From NCBI GenBank assembly GCA_026214975.1, contig CM047805.1, positions 187,241,333-187,305,332 of the forward strand: DNA of 64,000 bases, read 5' to 3'. Position numbers and translations under genes: made by a program. The DNA comes from Gentiana macrophylla. Its lineage: Eukaryota > Streptophyta > Magnoliopsida > Gentianales > Gentianaceae. Positions 58,549 to 64,000 of this stretch are shown piece after piece (position 1 is the stretch's first letter; each line of letters opens with the position of its first letter). The notes under the pieces were generated by a model. It did no database searches and had not been told where the DNA came from. It was given only the letters and a program-made list of their open reading frames with translations.

Positions 58549-58556
58549 TATATATA
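58549..58556 (+). promoter_or_regulatory. TATA-like element before GMC exon copy 1
   Basis: TATATATA, about 84 bp upstream of the start codon at 58640. An 18-bp direct repeat GGTGTCGTTTGTGTGCTG lies just upstream at about 58466 and 58528. Confidence 0.4.
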
Positions 58557-58639
58557 CTAATAAGAATTTCATTCGCAGAGAGAGATTTTATTTCAATCCA
58601 TTAATTCATCCGAGGAGTATATATATATATATTTCATTA

Positions 58640-58879
58640 ATGGGTGAATTAAATGGTGGTGGAGAGCACTATGATGCGGTGGTGATAGGGTCTGGTTATG
58701 GTGGCTCCGTTGCTGCTTGCCGGATGTCGATGGCGGGTCTCAGTGTTTGTTTGGTCGAGAAAGGCCGTAAGTGGAGTGCTGAGGATTTTCCGGCCAGCTC
58801 GTTCGGCATGCTCTCAGCTCTCCGATTAGAAATCAAGAATCTAGGTGTCCGGTTCGGCTCCAAAAATGCTTTGTTTCAG
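58640..58879 (+). pseudogene. GMC (cholesterol-oxidase-like) oxidoreductase, exon 1 copy 1
   Basis: The first exon, 80 codons, starts MGELNGGGEHYDAVVIGSG and carries the FAD-binding dinucleotide fold GSGYGGSVAACR, then GLSVCLVEKGRKWSAEDFP and LRLEIKNLGVRFGSKNALFQ. It ends at a good donor CAG|GT. The family is plant FAD-dependent GMC oxidoreductases related to cholesterol oxidase, normally much longer and multi-exonic. No further exon is visible in the following 2.2 kb before the second copy, so this is either an isolated exon or a gene whose remainder was lost. The frame itself is intact. Confidence 0.75.
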
Positions 58880-58985
58880 GTCTTCCATTTTATTTTCTTA
58901 GAAAAAAAAATCCTTTTTCCTGTCCTTATTAATGATCATCTGCATGATTGTACGTTGATTTAAGAGAAAACTACCATTTGATGTC

Positions 58986-59021
<36 letters not shown>

Positions 59022-59596
59022 TATGTATGCAGATGAACATCACATAAAATCTCAAAACTTTTATAGCTTATTATGTTGGGCTGGATTACAAAACTGGGTG
59101 GGCTTAACCAAAAATGAAAACTGGGTGAGCTTAACCACCCTAAGCTCTCTATGTGGCTACGTCTTGCTTCAGATACACATCGTTTGTAGAATGTTGTCAA
59201 TTGATAATGATAATATAAATGAGTGTTCGGAAATCAAACACTTAACTCTGGGTCATTAGTTTATTTGATTAATATCTTCTTCACACTGTAGCACAGTGAA
59301 GTGGGGTCATTATGGTTAGGTTTAACGATTTAAAAAAAAAATCAGAGCTGCATTATGGCATTTTTTTTTAACTTGACTTTCTTTTAAATCAAAGAAATTA
59401 ACGTGGAACCGCATTATGGCATTTTGAGATAGTGATTATGGTCAGCGTTTATCAACTTCACCTGCTAACCGACATTTTCAATTGCGTTTAAATACCAAAG
59501 TGTACTTTCATTTTGTCAAAAAAATTAACATAATCGTTGCATTAAAGCAAAGTGCGGGCTAGTGGGTAGTATTTTGAGAGGTAACTCTGTTAATAC
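58880..59596. other. DNA after GMC exon copy 1; no further exons
   Basis: A poly(T) tract lies at about 58988-59018. No continuation of the oxidoreductase is found. Confidence 0.5.
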
Positions 59597-59850
59597 TACC
59601 TCCGTCACATAAAAAAATGTCCAATTTTACAATTCATACAGATTAAAAAAACTCAATTAATGTGTTGTGTTTTAGTTGTAATAGACATATATATATATAC
59701 CCCTATCTTATAATTAATGTTTGTTTTGAAATATAAAATGAATATACAACAATAAATGTTAGACTAGGGGTATGTTTAGAAAAATAGCATTAAATGGTGT
59801 ATTGATTTTCTAAATAAACACTTTTTATAAGACACTTTTTATAATTCACA
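59597..59850. mobile_element. Stowaway-like MITE, copy 2
   Basis: It begins TACTACCTCCGTCACATAAA and is colinear with 7865-8137. The right end is eroded. Confidence 0.6.
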
Positions 59851-60184
59851 TTACTAAAATAGTAACATAAATGTTTTTGTAACTCCTTAGAATTCCGGTT
59901 CAACATTAATTTCTGGAGTTTTAATAGGGTTAATTGACCTTGTTTGACCTATAATGATTACATCAACTTATCAAGTTTATTATATCTCAAATTTATATAT
60001 ATTTTAATATTGACACATGATATGGACAGGGCCAGGGCTAATTTTTTTCAAAATTTTTATCTACTTCCAATTTTCTCCCCTGTCCTCCCACAACATTAAA
60101 TGCATGCGGGCCTCATATGTCTACGCACCATTCCACAATAAACATTGAATCACAAGAATTAAACATTGAGAGATTTTATGGTGT

Positions 60185-60340
60185 AGCAGTTGTAGGAAGG
60201 TTATTATAGTGCAAAGATACATTATTAGGCCTACCATTTTTACTCTCTTTCACATAATACACTTTTATCGTGTGTGAAAGGTTAGAAATGAGTGGTTATA
60301 ATGTATGTCACTTGGTACAACCTTCCTACAACGGTTGTAT
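60185..60340. mobile_element. Foldback MITE, 14-bp perfect inverted ends
   Basis: GTTGTAGGAAGGTT near 60188 and AACCTTCCTACAAC near 60330 are exact complements. Weaker similarity extends outward on both sides. Confidence 0.55.
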
Positions 60341-60491
60341 TTTAAAATTTCACTTAAATATTTCGTCTGTAAATCAATTTAGTGTTTTTTTCTTTAAGAA
60401 ACGAAATTAGTGTTTTTTTCTTTAAGAATCGAAATTACTATATTTAGCGGGGCAATTTTTTCAGAAACTAAATTATGCATTTAATGATTAT

Positions 60492-60842
60492 ACTACCTCC
60501 GTTCTAAAATATAAGTCATCATACATTTGAGATAAGACTCAATGGAAAAAAATAGATTGATTATACTACATCCGTTTCAAAATATAAGTCATCATACATT
60601 TTTAAATTTGTCCCGCAATATAAATCATTCTACATTATCAATTCAGCATTTATTACTTTTTTTTTCTATCTTACCCATAATTTATTATCAATCCGACCAT
60701 TTTTCAGGATTTAACAACTATTACATTAATGATAGTCAATAGGCTTTTTAGACATAAACTTTCAAATTTATGACATTCAACAACATTCTTAATCTGTGTG
60801 AATACTTCTAAGATTACTTATCTTTTGGGACAAAGGTAGTAT
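60492..60842. mobile_element. Stowaway-like MITE
   Basis: The left end TACTACCTCCGTTCTAAAAT and the right end GGGACAAAGGTAGTA are inverted relatives flanked by TA. A second start (ACTACATCCGTTTCAAAATA) occurs at about 60565, suggesting a partial duplication of the left end. Confidence 0.6.
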
Positions 60843-61134
60843 ATCAATAAATACTATTGAAAAAAATTCTTTTATGAAGAATACATCATTAGATAATTCA
60901 TACATCCTTAATTTAAGTGTCAATGACGTAACCTAATAGAAACTCAATATCATACGATATATGAATATTTTTTTGGTTCTACCAAAAATAAAATAAAAAT
61001 TCCCAATCATATAACCAAAAACAAAACGGACGGAGTAGCTGGGGAGTGATAACATTCATTCGTAGGGTTATTATTATTATTTTTACAAAAAAAAAAAAAA
61101 AAAAAAAAAAGAGAGAAAGAATTAGAAAGGTAGA

Positions 61135-61358
61135 ATGTGTGGAGAGTATGAAGTGGTGATAGGTTCAGGTTATGGTGGCTCCGTTGCTGCTTGCCGGAAA
61201 TCAATGGCGGGGCTTAGCGTTTGTTTGGTCGAGAAAGGCCGTAAGTGGAGTGCTGAGGATTTTCCGACCAGCTCCTCCGGCATGCTCTCAGCTCTCCGAT
61301 TAGAAATCAAGAATCTAGGAAAGGTGTCCGGTTCGGCTCCAAAAATGCTTTGTTTCAG
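61135..61358 (+). pseudogene. GMC oxidoreductase, exon 1 copy 2, frameshifted
   Basis: This is a second copy of the exon at 58640-58879, nearly identical from GSGYGGSVAACR onward but with a shorter, different N-terminus (MCGEYEVVIGSG). A 5-bp insertion AAAGG near 61320 shifts the frame after LEIKNLG, so the last conserved codons (VRFGSKNALFQ) are lost. The exon still ends at the same donor CAG|GT. A poly(A) run lies at about 61086-61111, just upstream of the start. No further exon is seen before the window ends. Confidence 0.75.
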
Positions 61359-62500
61359 GTCTTTCATTTTTTCTAAATCTTTTTCCTGCATGCATTTAAG
61401 GTTTAACGAGATTTAGAGGGAAGTTCTTATGGAAATTCATTCGGTAAGAAACATGTGGATGAATCTCGGACCAGCACGCTTCAACTCTAATTCAAATCAG
61501 ATGGTTCAAAATCATCCACGCCCGCCTCTGATTTGCAAATGGAGTGATTAGGAAATAATTACCCAGATTTAGAAGTCACGTTAAAAAAAAAGTACAGAGT
61601 CCGATTAAAATTGAACCCATAGAAGTCTCATTCTAATCAATAGTTGTTGTTTTTTCTTCTAAAAAAAAATTGCTGCTTGCATAACAAACTAACCAGAACA
61701 AGTGACATAAAACAAATTTCTAGCATTAGTCATTATGTATAAGGGTATTGATGAATCTGAGGCTTACTGTGATGTAAGAGTTTATTATATCATTTTCTCT
61801 AACGATTCCGTCGTGGTAGTTTATACATGGGCGTCCTCGTGTAGTCGGGGGGATTGGGGGGGGGGGGGGGGGGGCATAAGCTAGAATTTTGTTTTAAGAT
61901 CCTGAATGGTGTAGTAAATTACGATGTAACGATTATTTGTAGGCTATTCTATATGTATATGTGTAGGTTACAGCGTATATCCACTTGATATTCTCATTGA
62001 TGCATTAAATTCTACTCTAAAGTTAAAATAAATTAACCCATAAAATCAAGTGTCTTTTAGAGTGGAGGGGTCCCGTGGGAGATGTTTATTGTTACCATTT
62101 TTAATGGAGTAGATGTTTAATTGATAGTTGTATTTGTTACTTGAGATTTAATTAATCAATATACGAAAATCGACGCGTTTAGAGTGTTATATAGAAAATG
62201 TTTATGGACTGTATTATTTTATAGAGTTTTGAAAAGGTATAACCAAAGCCCGTCCCCGGGCCCATTTTTTTTATATTTGTTTTAATTTCTTAGCTGTAGG
62301 CCCAGTTTAAAAACATCCTCTTAGACCACATTTGAGGGTAAGCCTATGTTGTCGATCTTTGCTTATTACGGAAAGAAATACTTGTGCGGTGTGTCCACAC
62401 GTGCGGAGATATCATATGGAGAAACCATAATCACACAATTTCATTTTGTAGGGGTTAGTGCTATCTTGTTTATACTATTGCTTCGTTTTCGTTACTATCT
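61359..62500. other. Intergenic DNA with a poly(G) run
   Basis: A G run (interrupted once by ATT) lies at about 61848-61874. No gene is seen. Confidence 0.45.
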
Positions 62501-62507
62501 ATCTATA

Positions 62508-62540
62508 TCTATATCTATATCTATACTCATAATAAAAGTG
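62508..62540 (+). mobile_element. Possible Helitron 5' end
   Basis: TCTATACTCATAATAAAAG follows a (TATATC)n tract and resembles plant Helitron 5' ends (TC then a TACTATATTAAAA-type motif). No partnered hairpin and CTRR end was found in the next 1.4 kb. Confidence 0.3.
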
Positions 62541-63440
62541 CGATGATGTGTTTCCCCCAAAAAGTGTTTCCTACCATCGGTGTTTCCTCCAAAAGTGTTT
62601 TCCTCTACTACCTGGTGTTTCCCTAAATTGTTTATTAATTTATTTTTATGATTTTATTAAAAAAAAATGCGCTAGATTGTACCCAAGCTTAAGATTAGCT
62701 TCACTTTATCGTTTAGATTCTTTTACAATCTGTTATATAGTATAATTTATTTTTCATTATTATCAACTAATATATTTTCGGTAAGTCCTTGCCCGCTAGA
62801 TTATACCCATGTTGATTAACATACTTAATATACTTTATTGTTTATCCCTAAAAAAAACACTTTATTGTTTAGATTTTTGTAAATTGTTTTTTATTTATTT
62901 ATATCTCTTTTTTATTATTTATAAAGTTGATGAATAACATTAGTTAATAGATGATACAATAAAGAATATATTTTTCTCAAAAAAAAATAAAGAATACCTT
63001 TTGATGTTAATTTTCTTTCCTTTATCACACCATAATACGCAAGATTTATACCAATATTTTTATTGTGGAGTTATTTTCATTTATGTCATTCAATAATATA
63101 ATAATAAAATTATACTACTCAAAATTATAAAATAACACTGATACTTTCATGATAGAGTAATTTTACATCCTATAAAATTCTTAATACATTACATTTTATT
63201 TTCGATTTTTGCCTTACTTTTTTCTCAATGATTCCACCCAATTTTATGCCGAATGTTGATAATTTTAGTGACTTGATTAATGAGAAAGTACCAAATGTAC
63301 ATTCTAATTGGTATTGGATCTATGAATTTCTCAAAATTTGACTCAAATATGTTAGAATTAAAATTACTATGTATATCCTGACTCAAATTCGTTGGTTAAA
63401 TTGAATTAAAAAATATTATTTATTTTCTAGATTCTTGTGT
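62541..63440. other. AT-rich DNA, nothing recognised
   Basis: Short repeated words such as GTGTTTCC (about 62550-62620) and CCGCTAGATT occur. No open frame of note. Confidence 0.4.
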
Positions 63441-63770
63441 GTCAAGCTTTAGAGTCTCGCCAATCAAATATTCCATCGTATATGGCCTTATTCCAACCAT
63501 ATTGTGTATGATGTCATAAGCTAATATGTCCATCAAGTGAGCCACCTTCCTCTTCTAACAGTTTAGAATTCTGGTACACATTTTCCCATCTTGTAAAACT
63601 CCTTTTGATATTCCATTACGGACATAGAACCTTGCCTTAACTCAAGGAATTGACTGGCCTTGTTTGATTGCTTGGCCGGATGGAATTACTCTTGAAGAAA
63701 GAGATCCAAAAAACTTATGCCAATCATAAATCTCTCAATCTCTACCATGTCAATCCAATCCTGGGCCCAG
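63440..63770 (-). pseudogene. LTR-retrotransposon gag fragment
   Basis: On minus, 63666-63563 reads NKASQFLELRQGSMSVMEYQ followed by KEFYKMGKCVPEF and a stop. This matches the conserved retrotransposon gag segment (F..LRQG..SV.EY..EF..L....PE) of Ty3/Gypsy elements. Flanking sequence has the same look but is broken by stops and shifts. The element may continue past the right edge. Confidence 0.6.
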
Positions 63771-64000
63771 AGTTTGTCTGGAGGGAGTGTTTGATATTTT
63801 CTTCAATGAAGCTTTTTAACCTCCTCTTCTTTAGCTAATTCATCTAATTGAACTCATAATGGAAATTCTCATATTTTATCAATTCAACATGCCCCTTCAA
63901 GCTGGAATGGATGAGCCAGTCCTATTGGAAGTTCTTCATGTAATTGAACATCCCGATTTCCTTGGGAAGTGGTCTACTTTGCTGCCGGATATCGTAGCAC

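Noticed and set aside
59000..61130. Further exons of the GMC oxidoreductase after copy 1
   Set aside because: I looked for a continuation after ALFQ on plus and saw only MITEs, poly(T) and AT-rich DNA.
61848..61874. Poly(G) run as a G-quadruplex regulatory site
   Set aside because: It is isolated, not near a supported gene, and long G runs are common assembly artefacts.

Overview
The window is nuclear DNA from a flowering plant, almost certainly a eudicot. It has intron-rich genes with GT-AG junctions, AT-rich introns and intergenic DNA, and a dense layer of plant transposons (Copia and Gypsy-like LTR elements, an RNase H-bearing LINE, hAT, MULE and Stowaway-like MITEs, an Au-type SINE). Four host genes are recognisable from their spliced proteins: DCP1 (minus, 13745-20434), a Casparian-strip membrane protein CASP (minus, 28577-29492), SPINDLY/SPY (minus, 31636-39648, 5' UTR exon near 40.4-40.65 kb) and sorting nexin SNX1 (plus, 48502-53138). 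Their jobs are unrelated (mRNA decapping, endodermal barrier, O-fucosylation in gibberellin signalling, endosomal sorting), so this is ordinary gene order and not a cluster.

Layout. 1-7.3 kb: a LINE remnant on minus, split by a complete 6.0 kb non-autonomous LTR element (118-6113, 5-bp target duplication) that has no gag-pol but carries a 37-unit tandem array able to form hairpins. 7.3-13.7 kb: MITEs, a possible Helitron end and two coding-like remnants of unknown identity. 13.7-20.4 kb: DCP1, with introns holding a SINE, a perfect inverted repeat and a tandem duplication. 20.6-28.5 kb: a 5.0 kb decayed Copia element with LTRs and target duplication. 28.6-40.7 kb: CASP and SPY. 40.7-48.2 kb: MITEs and a 5.3 kb hAT element with 8-bp target duplication, filling most of the space between the divergent SPY and SNX1 genes. 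48.2-53.2 kb: SNX1. 53.2-64 kb: MITEs, two copies of a GMC-oxidoreductase first exon, and a retrotransposon gag scrap at the right end.

DCP1 and CASP read cleanly from start to stop after splicing (380 and 209 residues). SPY and SNX1 have correct splice sites and conserved sequence throughout, but each contains three small indels that break the frame. Most of these are one-base losses in or beside homopolymers, so residual assembly error is at least as likely as pseudogenisation. Exon limits were set by hand from splice consensus, frame continuity and remembered family sequence; no search was run.

The most interesting structure is the array inside the 6 kb LTR element, where two unit types differ by a substitution that is compensated on the other arm of a short stem. 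Next are the four tandemly repeated stem-loops inside the hAT element and the duplicated 5' splice-donor region in the SPY leader intron.
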